64,000 bases of DNA. Source: a bacterium D16-56 (GTDB lineage Bacteria; Bacillota; Clostridia; Lachnospirales; Lachnospiraceae). The notes beneath the pieces are model-generated. The model was not told where the DNA came from and searched no databases. It was given only the letters and a program-made list of their open reading frames with translations. Positions 8,740 to 17,617 of the stretch are shown one piece after another; positions within the stretch are counted from its first letter, which is position 1; every line of letters begins with the position of its first letter. The stretch spans positions 1 to 64,000 of the forward strand of contig RAYY01000020.1 of assembly GCA_003611875.1 (NCBI GenBank). Direction: 5' to 3'. Both the position numbers and the translations under genes were made by a program.

Positions 8740-9198
8740 TTATCCCCGGCTCCACCCAAACTTCAGAAAAATTCCCAGTATCACCAAAGCGCTTCCTCCG
8801 GCCAAAACCGCCACATGCTTCATGGCAATGCTGTTTGCCTGATCATAGCTTTTCTGATCCTCTGCCACCATAAACTCATTGGGATTATCTAAATTATACC
8901 GAATTTCACAGACCTGGCCAATATCAAACCCTGTGATCTGATCCGTAAAGAGCCGGCTCCTTTTTTCATACTCCACGCCCTTTATCTCATAGTGAAATAC
9001 AGGCCAGTAATAAATCCTTCCTCCCAGAAACACTTCCTCCTCGACCCGTATCACCCGGGCCTTTGTTGTTCCGGTATAGAATTTGCGTGCTTTTTTAATC
9101 TCTGCCTTTAATTCCTCACAGCTTTCCAAAACCGTCTGAAAGCTGACTACTGCCGTCACAATTCCCATTACAAGATTTACCAGCCAATTACCTATCAT
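8740..9198 (-). CDS. DUF3592-like membrane protein
   Basis: The start MIGNWLVNLV at 9198 is chosen because GAGGGG lies just upstream; a longer frame has no such site. The 152-residue protein has a hydrophobic helix at each end (about 4-20 and 128-146) and a beta-rich middle with YYWPVFHYEIKGVEYE and CEIRYNLDNPNEF. This matches the DUF3592 pattern, in which a small beta domain is exposed on one side of the membrane. Function unknown. It lies between the minus-strand CNNM transporter gene and the terminator of the TIGR04086 gene. Confidence 0.75.
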   Translation of the reverse strand: MIGNWLVNLVMGIVTAVVSFQTVLESCEELKAEIKKARKFYTGTTKARVIRVEEEVFLGGRIYYWPVFHYEIKGVEYEKRSRLFTDQITGFDIGQVCEIRYNLDNPNEFMVAEDQKSYDQANSIAMKHVAVLAGGSALVILGIFLKFGWSRG

Positions 9199-9251
9199 AG
9201 TAACCCCTCTTTCATATATGATGGAACTGAGAAAACGCGGCATGGAAGACT

Positions 9252-10598
9252 TCAGGATGCCTGGCTCTCTGCTCCAGCCGGCTCATCTTTCCCCTGCTGC
9301 TCTTTTTTGTCCTTACCATCCACCTCTTTCATTTCATCTTCTTCACTTAGAATATACAGGTGAATCTTCTCAATCCGATTTTTCTCTACACTTTCCACCA
9401 CGAGGCGGAGCCCTTCATGGCACACTTCCTCCCCGGCTTCAGGCAAATGGTCTAAAAGGCCGATCACCAACCCGCCTATAGAGTCATATGCCTCTGATTC
9501 CAGCTTCAGATTCAGCCATCCATTTAAGTCATCCAGCTTCATGGAACCGCTGACCAGATATTCGTCCGCCGCAATCATCTTGAGTGCATCTTCCTCATCC
9601 TCATCGTACTCATCCCGGATTTCTCCCACAATCTCCTCCAGCATATCCTCCAAAGTGACCATGCCGGCTGTAGCGCCGTACTCATCCAGCACAATGATAA
9701 AATTATTAAAGGTCTTACGCATTTCCACCATCAGCTCCGCTGTCTTTTTGTACTCATAGGTATACAGAGGCTGCCTTAAAAAGTCTCGAATGGTAAATGC
9801 CTTCCGCTCGGCCAGCAGAAAATCCTTTACATTAATAATACCGATTACATTATCCGTAGTTCCCTCATACACCGGAAACCTGGTAAACTTTTCCCGGCGG
9901 AAAATCTCCATCAATTCCTCAAATGTTGTGTCCACATCCACCATAACCATGTCAATCCGGGGCACCATCACATCCTTTGCCACCGAATCTCCAAAGTCAA
10001 ACACATTATTGATCATCTTCTTTTCTTCTGTCTCAATCACGCCCTCCTCGTGGCTTACCTCCACAATTGTCCGCAGCTCATCCTCTGTAATGGCTTCCTG
10101 CTTCTTATTCGGGTCCACCCGCAAAAGCAGTAAAAATCCAAGGGAAAGCTGATTGATACAAAAGATTACCGGCGTCAGCAATGTCATCATCAGGTAAATA
10201 ATTCCTGCATACTGCAGAGCCAGCCGCTCAGAGTGAATCGTGGCAAGGGTTTTGGGAGAAATCTCACCAAAAACCAAAATCAACAGTGTCAGGATACCGG
10301 TTGCCGCTCCCACTGCTTTACTTCCAAATAGCTGCAGGGTCAAGGTCGTCATAAGAGAAGACGCTGACAGGTTCACAATATTATTTCCCACCAAAATGGT
10401 GCTCAGCATCTTTCCTGGATTCTCAATCACCTTTGTCAAGGTGATCGCCTTCTTATCTCCTGACTCCGCCAGAGTCCTCACCCGCATGCGGTTAACCGTA
10501 GTAAGAGCCGTCTCTGCAGAAGAAAAAAACGCAGAGAGGCAAAGCAGCACAACAACCGTACAGATCTGTATGCCTGTACTGTCTCCCGAATCTAACAT
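9252..10598 (-). CDS. CNNM/HlyC-CorC family transporter with CBS domains
   Basis: The 448-residue protein has the CNNM (DUF21) transmembrane domain at about 10-190, with FFSSAETAL and the VGNNIVN motif. A pair of CBS domains follows at about 205-325 (VPRIDMVMVD, FTRFPVYEGTTDNVIGIINVKD), and then the HlyC/CorC C-terminal FAD-PCMH-like domain. Homologues are implicated in magnesium and cobalt efflux and in membrane ion homeostasis. The tail is rich in Glu, Lys and Gln. It lies downstream of the lspA-like gene on the minus strand. The old annotation as haemolysin is not supported by anything here. Confidence 0.93.
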   Translation of the reverse strand: MLDSGDSTGIQICTVVVLLCLSAFFSSAETALTTVNRMRVRTLAESGDKKAITLTKVIENPGKMLSTILVGNNIVNLSASSLMTTLTLQLFGSKAVGAATGILTLLILVFGEISPKTLATIHSERLALQYAGIIYLMMTLLTPVIFCINQLSLGFLLLLRVDPNKKQEAITEDELRTIVEVSHEEGVIETEEKKMINNVFDFGDSVAKDVMVPRIDMVMVDVDTTFEELMEIFRREKFTRFPVYEGTTDNVIGIINVKDFLLAERKAFTIRDFLRQPLYTYEYKKTAELMVEMRKTFNNFIIVLDEYGATAGMVTLEDMLEEIVGEIRDEYDEDEEDALKMIAADEYLVSGSMKLDDLNGWLNLKLESEAYDSIGGLVIGLLDHLPEAGEEVCHEGLRLVVESVEKNRIEKIHLYILSEEDEMKEVDGKDKKEQQGKDEPAGAESQAS

Positions 10599-10764
10599 AA
10601 AATACTATTAATCTCCTTTCCAATCTATACAATACTGTACCAGTGTCGTGCCAACGCAGCAATCCCGGTATCCCATGAACGCTTACGTGCCGACAACATT
10701 AAATTGCCTACGATTCTACAATATTTCCTGTTCCTTGTCAATCTCTATTTCTTCCGCGGTACTG

Positions 10765-11241
10765 TCACTCCTTTTTTCCAATCTCTTTTATTGCTGCCGG
10801 AAATCTGACTGCCTGAAGACCAGAACCCAAGAAAATAAAAATATCTCCCAGATTAAACACAACCTTTTTCAGAGGACCAAACCGAAGGCTGAAATAATCC
10901 ACCACATAGCCGCGCACATACCGGTCATACAGATTACTCAGAGAACCGCCGATCACCAGAGCCAATGACAGCTTATCCATATATTTTCCTTTTGTCTTCT
11001 CCTTCTCAATCAAACATCCTCCTAAAATCGAGGTCAATACCAAGGGAATCAGACGCACCAGCTCCTCATGTCTTTTCATAAAGCCAAAAGGAAAACCTGG
11101 ATTATGATTCTGGTAAATCCATATACGGTCTCTGCTGCCTTCCAAGGGCTTAGGAAACGATTCTGGATCCTGCGCTTCGATCCTGTGCTTCAGCCACTGG
11201 TCTCCGCCTGCCAGCAGCATAATCAATGCCATATATGCCAT
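10765..11241 (-). CDS. lspA: Signal peptidase II (prolipoprotein signal peptidase) homologue
   Basis: The product is 158 residues with four hydrophobic segments, as expected for LspA, which cleaves the signal peptide of prolipoproteins in the membrane. Both catalytic aspartates are visible, in SNLYDRYVRGYVVDY and FNLGDIFIF. Two motifs deviate: the usual NxGxAFG reads NPGFPFGF, and the GGxxGN segment reads GGSLSN. Start MAYMALIML at 11241 has AAGGAGGG upstream and is preferred over a longer frame. Likely active, but a divergent paralogue cannot be excluded. Confidence 0.85.
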   Translation of the reverse strand: MAYMALIMLLAGGDQWLKHRIEAQDPESFPKPLEGSRDRIWIYQNHNPGFPFGFMKRHEELVRLIPLVLTSILGGCLIEKEKTKGKYMDKLSLALVIGGSLSNLYDRYVRGYVVDYFSLRFGPLKKVVFNLGDIFIFLGSGLQAVRFPAAIKEIGKKE

Positions 11242-11284
11242 TCTTATACCCTCCTTAAAAAATAGTGCATAAATCCATGCTTTT

Positions 11285-11313
11285 ATTATACTATTTTTTC
11301 GGACAATAATCAA
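11285..11313 (-). promoter_or_regulatory. Sigma-A promoter of the lspA-like gene
   Basis: TTGATT (11308-11313, minus strand), a 17-base spacer and a perfect TATAAT (11285-11290) lie about 45 bases upstream of the ATG. The opposite strand here carries a possible forespore sigma promoter for the divergent protease gene. Confidence 0.8.
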
Positions 11314-11365
11314 ATACATACCCAAAATCATATCTTTATTTTAAAAGAATAGACGGAGATTTTTC

Positions 11366-13099
11366 ATGCCTGTCTGCCAATATGCTCCTTCTTCTGATAA
11401 TTATATGGATTTTATTGTACATTACTCCGCCCGTTCCGTGTCGGCCTTCTATGATCTGGCACAGACCCAGTGTGTCAATTTCATCAGCCGTGAATTTGCC
11501 GTCGTGTATGCCCTGAAAGACAGGATTGCCCCTTTAAGCATCTCCCAATACTCCTACAGCAGCATTCCCAAACTGTTCGGTCTGCTGGACACTACGGTTT
11601 TAGAAAGCAGCGGAATCCTTCCGGTCTTTGACCAGCCTGCCCTTCAGGCAGACGGAACCGGGGTAATCATCGGAATCGTAGACACAGGTGTAGATTACAC
11701 CAATCCTTTATTTCGCAATCCTGACAACACCAGCCGGATCATAGGCATTTGGGACCAATCTATTGAGTCTGAGGAAATGCCCCGGGAAATCTCTGGTTTT
11801 CAACCCTTTTACGGCACAACCTACACCCATGAACAGATAAACCAGGCCTTTCAGGCAGAAGACCCCTACACCGTTGTCCCCAGCCGTGATACAGACGGCC
11901 ATGGCACCTTCATGGCAGGCGTTGCTGCCGGCAATCGGATTGACCGTCCTGTGCCCTTTTCCGGAGCTGCACCCAATGCAGCCCTGGCCGTGGTTAAGCT
12001 AAAGCCTGCCAAACAATATCTGAGGGACTTTTTTCTTGTCCATACAGACGACCCTGTATTCCAGGAAAATGATATTATGGCTGCAGTCAGCTATCTGCTG
12101 AGCCTGGCCAGTGAATACCAGCGTCCCCTGGTCATTTACCTGGGCGTTGGCACCAACCAGGGCAGCCATGAAGGCAGTGGCCCTTTAAGCCTGCAGTTGG
12201 AAAGCCTCAATAGTTACGCTGGTTTTGCCGTGGTTGCCGGAGCCGGAAATGAAATGGGCTATCATCATCATTTCAGAGGAAATCTGCTGCCTGACCAGGA
12301 GTTTGAAGACATTGAAATCCGCGTGGCCCCTGATGAAATCGGCTTCTGCATGGAATTGTGGTCTCTGAAACCAGAACTCTATACCATCGGCGTAGTATCG
12401 CCATCCGGGGAGGCCATTGACAGCATTTCCCCCCGCCTGGGCTCTGAGACTGTGATTCCTTTCCGTTTAGACTCGTCTGTGCTGACAGTCAGTTATCAGA
12501 ATTTTGAAAGCGGCTCCGGAGGACAGTTGATCTTTATCCGCTTTGAAGCCCCTTCCTCCGGAATCTGGCGAATCCGTGTCTACCCGGCCTTGTACATCAC
12601 CGGACAGTTCCATGCATGGCTGCCTATGCATGGCTTTATATCGGATCAGACCATCTTTCTGCGCCCGGATCCCAACAACACCACCATGGATCCGGGAAAT
12701 GCCTCCATGCCCCTTACGGTTGCAGCCTACAACCACAGCAACAACAGCATATACATCCACAGCAGCCGAGGATACACTCCTCTCGGACGGATAAAACCGG
12801 ATATTGCTGCCCCTGGCGTTGACGTTCAAGGCCCCGCCACAGGTGCCGCAATAGAAAGCCAGCTCCGCTTCACCCGGCGCTCCGGCTCCTCTATTGCAGC
12901 CGCCATCGCGGCAGGCGCCGTAGCTGATATTTTCACATGGAGCTACATTCAAAATAACGATCAGGGCCTGAGCAACACTGCCCTGACCTCCATGCTGATC
13001 CGCGGCGCTGACCGGAATCCGGCCTTTACCTATCCCAACCCTATCTGGGGCTACGGCACTCTGAATCTCTATCAGACCTTCCGCCGGGACCAGCAATAG
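11366..13099 (+). CDS. Csp-like subtilisin-family protease
   Basis: The 577-residue protein is an S8 peptidase of the type found in clostridial spore formers and related to the Csp germination proteases, which activate the cortex hydrolase SleC in species that use that pathway. The catalytic triad is intact: Asp106 in GIVDTGVDY, His179 in DTDGHGTFMAG and Ser509 in SGSSIAAA (GSSIA instead of the usual GTSMA). The oxyanion Asn lies in AGAGNE near residue 295. A large insert (about 300-440) splits the catalytic domain, as in Csp proteins. There is no signal peptide, consistent with a forespore or cytoplasmic precursor. Its role in germination is inferred from the family only. Confidence 0.85.
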   Translation: MPVCQYAPSSDNYMDFIVHYSARSVSAFYDLAQTQCVNFISREFAVVYALKDRIAPLSISQYSYSSIPKLFGLLDTTVLESSGILPVFDQPALQADGTGVIIGIVDTGVDYTNPLFRNPDNTSRIIGIWDQSIESEEMPREISGFQPFYGTTYTHEQINQAFQAEDPYTVVPSRDTDGHGTFMAGVAAGNRIDRPVPFSGAAPNAALAVVKLKPAKQYLRDFFLVHTDDPVFQENDIMAAVSYLLSLASEYQRPLVIYLGVGTNQGSHEGSGPLSLQLESLNSYAGFAVVAGAGNEMGYHHHFRGNLLPDQEFEDIEIRVAPDEIGFCMELWSLKPELYTIGVVSPSGEAIDSISPRLGSETVIPFRLDSSVLTVSYQNFESGSGGQLIFIRFEAPSSGIWRIRVYPALYITGQFHAWLPMHGFISDQTIFLRPDPNNTTMDPGNASMPLTVAAYNHSNNSIYIHSSRGYTPLGRIKPDIAAPGVDVQGPATGAAIESQLRFTRRSGSSIAAAIAAGAVADIFTWSYIQNNDQGLSNTALTSMLIRGADRNPAFTYPNPIWGYGTLNLYQTFRRDQQ

Positions 13100-13168
13100 C
13101 ATCCTGCTGGCACATTTGGCATCCCTGATTTAAAATCGCCTTCGGCGACAGGACTTTTGCAATAAAAG

Positions 13169-13202
13169 TCTCACTGCAGGCCATATTCCGTCTGCAGTGA
13201 GA
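13169..13202. terminator. Hairpin terminator between the convergent protease and clpX-like genes
   Basis: TCTCACTGCAG (13169-13179) pairs perfectly with CTGCAGTGAGA (13192-13202). On the minus strand it is followed by CTTTTATTGC and serves the clpX-like gene; on the plus strand ACCATTCTTTTA follows, so it may act in both directions. A second small hairpin (GACTTTT and AAAAGTC, about 13152-13170) adjoins it. Confidence 0.8.
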
Positions 13203-13211
13203 ACCATTCTT

Positions 13212-14660
13212 TTACCCTCTCATCCGGATAACCGGGCCTCCTCGTTTTTCCAGATAAGCCCGTGTCACCATCACCTCTCCAATGTTAGGATCCTTTGGAA
13301 TCTCATACATAATATCCAGCATATATTCCTCCAAAATAGCCCGCAGGGCCCTTGCCCCGGTCTCTCTTTTGATCGCCTCCCCGGCAATCCATTCCAAAGC
13401 CTTGTCCTCAAACACCAGCCTTACCTCATCCATATCCAACAGCTTTATATACTGCTTGAGAATGGCATTCTTAGGCTCCTTTAAGATCTTCACCAGCAGC
13501 TCCTCTGAAAGCCTCTCCAAGGTCACCGTCACAGGCAAGCGTCCCAAAAACTCAGGAATCATCCCAAATTCCCGCAAGTCCTTATTGACCACATGACTTA
13601 GAATATGAGGATCATCTTCATATTTATCCTTAAGCTCTGCCCCAAAGCCCATGGAAACCGTCTTGTTAAGCCTCCTCTTAATAATCCTTTCCAGATCCGG
13701 AAATGCCCCGCCGCAAATAAATAATATGTGGTCTGTATTGATCGTTTTTAATGGAGTCAGCGCATTTTTCTGGTTAGAACCCACCGGCACCTCCACCCGG
13801 CTTCCTTCCAAAAGCTTCAGAAGCTCCTGCTGCACGGATTCTCCACTTACATCACGGGTGTTGGTTTCCCGCTTCTTGGCAATCTTATCAATCTCGTCAA
13901 TAAAAATAATCCCATGCTCTGCCTGTTCCACGTCGTTTCCTGCCGCAGTTAAAAGCTTTGAGACCACACTTTCAATATCATCCCCAATATATCCGGCCTC
14001 TGTCAGAGACGTAGCATCTGCAATGGCAAGAGGCACATCCAAAAGCTGTGCCAGAACCCGCACCAGATAAGTCTTCCCGCTTCCGGTAGGCCCGATCATC
14101 AGAATGTTGGACTTTTCTATGGCAACCTCCTCCTGATCCGCAGCCACACCCTCCTTTTTTTCCATCTGCCTTATGCTTTCTGCATACACCCGCTTATAGT
14201 GATTATAAACCGCTACCGATATCACCTTTTTTGCCCGGTCCTGCCCGACCACATACTCATCCAGACGGCTCTTAATCACATGGGGAGCCGGAATGTCCTT
14301 CAGCTCAAAGCCCGGTCCGGCGTTTTTCTTCTTTTTTACTTTTTGGCTTTTGGGAATCTGTACATTTTCCATTTCTGCTGCATTTCCTGCAGGCACAAAG
14401 TTCAGATTCATAAAAGGCATTCCTGAAAGACGGGAAAAATCCATTTTGGAGAAATCCATCCCTCCTCCCATAACAGAGTCAAATGCTTTCTGCATACAGT
14501 CGTGACACAGACACATATTTCCCGGCATAAGGATCATATTGCCTGCTTTGCTTTCCGGTCTGTGGCATATATAGCAGATCTTTTCGTACTCCTGCTCCTC
14601 CTCTTTTGATTTGTCTTCCTGTGTGGTACCTGTCTGCTGCTCTCTCTCCTTCTCGTCCAC
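13212..14660 (-). CDS. ClpX-like AAA+ unfoldase, divergent paralogue
   Basis: The GTG at 14660 (VDEKEREQQ) follows GAGGAAGG and gives 482 residues, about 60 longer than ordinary ClpX. A Glu-rich leader precedes a zinc finger with CxxC pairs near residues 29-32 and 52-55. A Met/Asn-rich linker follows, then the AAA+ module: GPTGSGKT (Walker A), IIFIDEIDKI (Walker B), GYIG pore loop and a sensor-2 GARALR. The ClpP-docking IGF tripeptide of classical ClpX appears here as MGF in SMGFGAEL. No clpP lies nearby. I infer an ATP-dependent unfoldase, with pairing to ClpP uncertain. Confidence 0.85.
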   Translation of the reverse strand: MDEKEREQQTGTTQEDKSKEEEQEYEKICYICHRPESKAGNMILMPGNMCLCHDCMQKAFDSVMGGGMDFSKMDFSRLSGMPFMNLNFVPAGNAAEMENVQIPKSQKVKKKKNAGPGFELKDIPAPHVIKSRLDEYVVGQDRAKKVISVAVYNHYKRVYAESIRQMEKKEGVAADQEEVAIEKSNILMIGPTGSGKTYLVRVLAQLLDVPLAIADATSLTEAGYIGDDIESVVSKLLTAAGNDVEQAEHGIIFIDEIDKIAKKRETNTRDVSGESVQQELLKLLEGSRVEVPVGSNQKNALTPLKTINTDHILFICGGAFPDLERIIKRRLNKTVSMGFGAELKDKYEDDPHILSHVVNKDLREFGMIPEFLGRLPVTVTLERLSEELLVKILKEPKNAILKQYIKLLDMDEVRLVFEDKALEWIAGEAIKRETGARALRAILEEYMLDIMYEIPKDPNIGEVMVTRAYLEKRGGPVIRMRG

Positions 14661-14678
14661 TTCGCTTCCTTCCTCTCT

Positions 14679-14707
14679 GTTACAACAAATACTCAGCGTA
14701 CTGTCAA
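14679..14707 (-). promoter_or_regulatory. Sigma-A promoter of the clpX-like gene
   Basis: TTGACA (14702-14707, minus strand) is separated by 17 bases from TGTAAC (14679-14684). The predicted start of transcription would leave a leader of only about 10-15 bases before the GTG, so the ribosome binding site would be at the very 5' end. Confidence 0.55.
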
Positions 14708-14777
14708 AAGTACTCTGAGTATCTGCCCTTTTCTTTCTTGTCTTTACTATATTTCTATTTCCCCAAAAATGCAAGCA

Positions 14778-16241
14778 TTAATTGGTTTCTTCTTCTGGTT
14801 TGTATCCTAATGTGATCTCCACGGTTCTTTCCACATACTCGCCATTCTCTAAGGAGCTGACTGTCAATTCCACCGTGCTGCCGCCCTCATAATAAGTAAG
14901 CATCTCCTGCAGATCTGCCATAGAGCGAACGGTCTGCTTGTCAAACTTGGTAATAATATCCTTCTCTCTCAATCCGGAGGAAGCCGCAGCGCCGCCCTCC
15001 ACAATCTTGTACACATAAATGCCTCTGGGCATACCATACATGGCAGCCGTCATATCATCCACATTGGTTCCCTGGATTCCCAGATACCCCCTCCTGCTCT
15101 CCTCTACCTCTATCCGGGTCTTCCGGTTCATCAAATCATTGATAATATCCTGCGCTTTAGAAATAGGAATGGCATATCCCATACCCTCAACCTCTGTAGA
15201 GGAATACTTGGCTGCATTGATTCCGATCACCTCTCCTCTCATATTCAACAGAGCGCCGCCGCTGTTTCCCGGATTAATGGCTGCGTCAGTCTGAAGCAGG
15301 TTTCTGCTGACCTCATTCTGTGTCCTGACCTCCCGGTCTAAGGCACTCACATAGCCTACCGTCACGGATTGGCCATATCCTAAGGCATTACCGATAGCAA
15401 TCACGCCCTCTCCAACCTTTAAGGCGTCGGAATCTCCCAAAGTTGCTGCCTTCACCTTTTCCATGGTCTCAGCATCAATATCAGACAGGGGAATGGCTAT
15501 CACGGCCAGATCACTTTCTGAATCTGTACCCTTGATGGTGGCAGACACAGACGATTCGTCAATAAAGGTAACTGTCAGATCCTTGGAACCCTCTACCACA
15601 TGGTTGTTAGTCACAATCAGCAGCTCGTCATCATTCTGTCCCACGATGATTCCCGAACCACTGCTGGGCACCTCATATCTTTGGCTGGAGCCGAACCAGG
15701 TCCGCTGCTCTAAAACCATAGTATTCGTGATGGCAACCACAGAAGGCATTGCTGATTCTACAATGGAAGACACGTCGGTTTGAAGGGCAAAGGACGCATT
15801 CACAGTCGCAGACGGCGTTTCCTCTGGTTCAGGCGCCTTTGCCGTGGCTACACTGACCTGAGTCTCCTCCTTCGGCGCACGCTGCGCACGAAGATACTCT
15901 CCTGCTGTATTGACACCGAACATGGTTCCTCCGGCCACAGTGCCAAACAGCAGTGCGGCTGCGGTAATACCCGCCACCTTACCGGCCATAGAACCTTTCT
16001 TCTCTGGCTTTTTCACAGGCTCCTGGGGAATATGGGACATATTCATCCGATTATACTGTGTCCCCGCATCATACTGCTGCCACTGGTTTTCCTGGTGTTG
16101 CTCATAGCTGTTCTGATACCTCTGTTCTTCATTATGCCTTTGGTCATTCTCACTGCCCCACCCTGACTGCTGTGCATAGGTTCTTTCTTCCAGTCTGCTG
16201 TCCTGTTCTTCTCTATTTTCTCTATCATTCTCGTACATCAT
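14778..16241 (-). CDS. Membrane-anchored HtrA/DegP-type serine protease
   Basis: Start at 16241 (MMYEND), six bases after AAGGAG, gives 487 residues. A Gln/Asn/Glu-rich cytoplasmic tail (1-80) precedes one transmembrane helix (about 86-110). The trypsin-like domain has His214 in TNNHVV, Asp244 in SESDLAVI and Ser327 in NPGNSGGAL. A single PDZ domain follows (about 395-475). The family degrades misfolded proteins outside the membrane under stress. The gene lies upstream of the clpX-like gene on the same strand, which has its own promoter, so a shared role in protein quality control is plausible but not shown. Confidence 0.93.
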   Translation of the reverse strand: MMYENDRENREEQDSRLEERTYAQQSGWGSENDQRHNEEQRYQNSYEQHQENQWQQYDAGTQYNRMNMSHIPQEPVKKPEKKGSMAGKVAGITAAALLFGTVAGGTMFGVNTAGEYLRAQRAPKEETQVSVATAKAPEPEETPSATVNASFALQTDVSSIVESAMPSVVAITNTMVLEQRTWFGSSQRYEVPSSGSGIIVGQNDDELLIVTNNHVVEGSKDLTVTFIDESSVSATIKGTDSESDLAVIAIPLSDIDAETMEKVKAATLGDSDALKVGEGVIAIGNALGYGQSVTVGYVSALDREVRTQNEVSRNLLQTDAAINPGNSGGALLNMRGEVIGINAAKYSSTEVEGMGYAIPISKAQDIINDLMNRKTRIEVEESRRGYLGIQGTNVDDMTAAMYGMPRGIYVYKIVEGGAAASSGLREKDIITKFDKQTVRSMADLQEMLTYYEGGSTVELTVSSLENGEYVERTVEITLGYKPEEETN

Positions 16242-16290
16242 CACAATCTCCTTCCCTTGTGCTGTTTTTTTGTTCATGACTACAATATAA

Positions 16291-17451
16291 TCATGAATTG
16301 TGATGAAATTGTGATAAATTTATTATTTTACTGTGAAAGCGGCACCAGTTTAAGCACCACTGGAATCCTAGAGGAACTCCGATACCTGCAAAAAGATAAA
16401 ACACCTTAAACTGCGTCATACCCCTGGGCAGATAGCAATAGTAAAAGTCTGTCTGATATCTTGCAAAATCAAAGCTCTGAAATATTCCTGTTGCCAAAGC
16501 CAGATAAGCATATATAGAATTGATCAGGAAAAACACCATCATATGGTGCATCATCACTCCATAAGTATTGCGGCCCAAAAACCGGATCAGCGGGTGATTT
16601 CCAAATGCCGGAGCCAGAATCCTGGCTGCTCTCAGCCAGAAGGCAATCCCCACAAACGCTGACACATAAGGCAGTACATATCCCGGAATATCCCGGCAAT
16701 TCCACAATCCATAAATAAGCTGTCTGCCTGACAGGGTAAGAATCATGGCTATACACAAAAGCACGGAAAAATACCAGACACTTTTTATGGTATCTGCCCT
16801 TTCTAATTTCTCCCTGTAAAGATTTCCCATGCCATAGAACACCAGCAGAAACAAAACCCTGACAGCCATCAGCATAAATTCTTCTGTCCCAATGGTCCTG
16901 GATATGCACACTCCTGCCCATGAGATCAGCAGGTATAGTCCTGTCCGGATATATGCCTCATAGTATAAGGCTTTCTCCCAATAGGAAGAAAGCCTTATAA
17001 ACCCTTTGTGGATCCCCTTATCCAGCACTGCATTTACCAGCTCCACCAAGAACAAGGTCGGTACAAACCAAGCTACATGATTTAAAACAAACTGATAACC
17101 CATGCGAAAGGGTTCTACAAATAATGTCACAAAATTCACCGGAGCGCCAAAGGCAAAACCATGAGTCCGAAGCACCTGGGCTGTCAGGCCGTATATCAGG
17201 TTCCAGATAAAATATGGAATCATCAGACGCCGAAACTTCCGTACACCATACCTGATTATCCCTTCCTGGCATCCCTTATAAAAATAGCCTGAAATAAACA
17301 CAAACATCTGCATATGGAAGAAATTATACTGAAGCAGTCCGCCTATATCAAGAAAACAGCTTCCTCCCAGATGCCCATCCACCACCATAAAAATCCCCAT
17401 TGCAGACAACAGACAAAACTGGGTATTGTTCTTTTGCAGCTCAAGTCCCAT
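16291..17451 (-). CDS. Acyltransferase family 3 membrane protein
   Basis: The 386-residue protein has about ten hydrophobic segments and the AT3 (OafA/NolL-type) pattern: an N-terminal VVDGHLGG, where family members have a conserved His, and FVFISGYFY shortly after. Such enzymes O-acetylate or otherwise acylate surface glycans. It is the last gene of the polysaccharide operon, 166 bases after the LCP gene, and so probably decorates the polymer made by that operon. Substrate unknown. Confidence 0.85.
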   Translation of the reverse strand: MGLELQKNNTQFCLLSAMGIFMVVDGHLGGSCFLDIGGLLQYNFFHMQMFVFISGYFYKGCQEGIIRYGVRKFRRLMIPYFIWNLIYGLTAQVLRTHGFAFGAPVNFVTLFVEPFRMGYQFVLNHVAWFVPTLFLVELVNAVLDKGIHKGFIRLSSYWEKALYYEAYIRTGLYLLISWAGVCISRTIGTEEFMLMAVRVLFLLVFYGMGNLYREKLERADTIKSVWYFSVLLCIAMILTLSGRQLIYGLWNCRDIPGYVLPYVSAFVGIAFWLRAARILAPAFGNHPLIRFLGRNTYGVMMHHMMVFFLINSIYAYLALATGIFQSFDFARYQTDFYYCYLPRGMTQFKVFYLFAGIGVPLGFQWCLNWCRFHSKIINLSQFHHNS

Positions 17452-17564
17452 TTGTTTTCTAATTCCTTTTCCTTATTGTAGAAATCCCGGATCCTTGCTG
17501 TAGGTCTGCGCAGGATCTGCCCCAGCAAAGCGAGAGTTCTGACTGCGCTGACCGTATAACGTGC

Positions 17565-17589
17565 CAAAATGCCCGCTTTTGGCATTTTG
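17565..17589. repeat. Hairpin between the LCP and acyltransferase genes
   Basis: CAAAATGCC (17565-17573) pairs perfectly with GGCATTTTG (17581-17589) around a seven-base loop. No T-run follows on the minus strand, so it may be a processing or partial attenuation site within the operon rather than a terminator. Confidence 0.45.
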
Positions 17590-17617
17590 TGTGCGTCCGC
17601 TGCCGGGGACATGAAAG

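Noticed and set aside
12467-13102. 211-codon open frame on the minus strand
   Set aside because: It is antisense to the Csp-like protease, whose catalytic motifs are encoded on the plus strand here.
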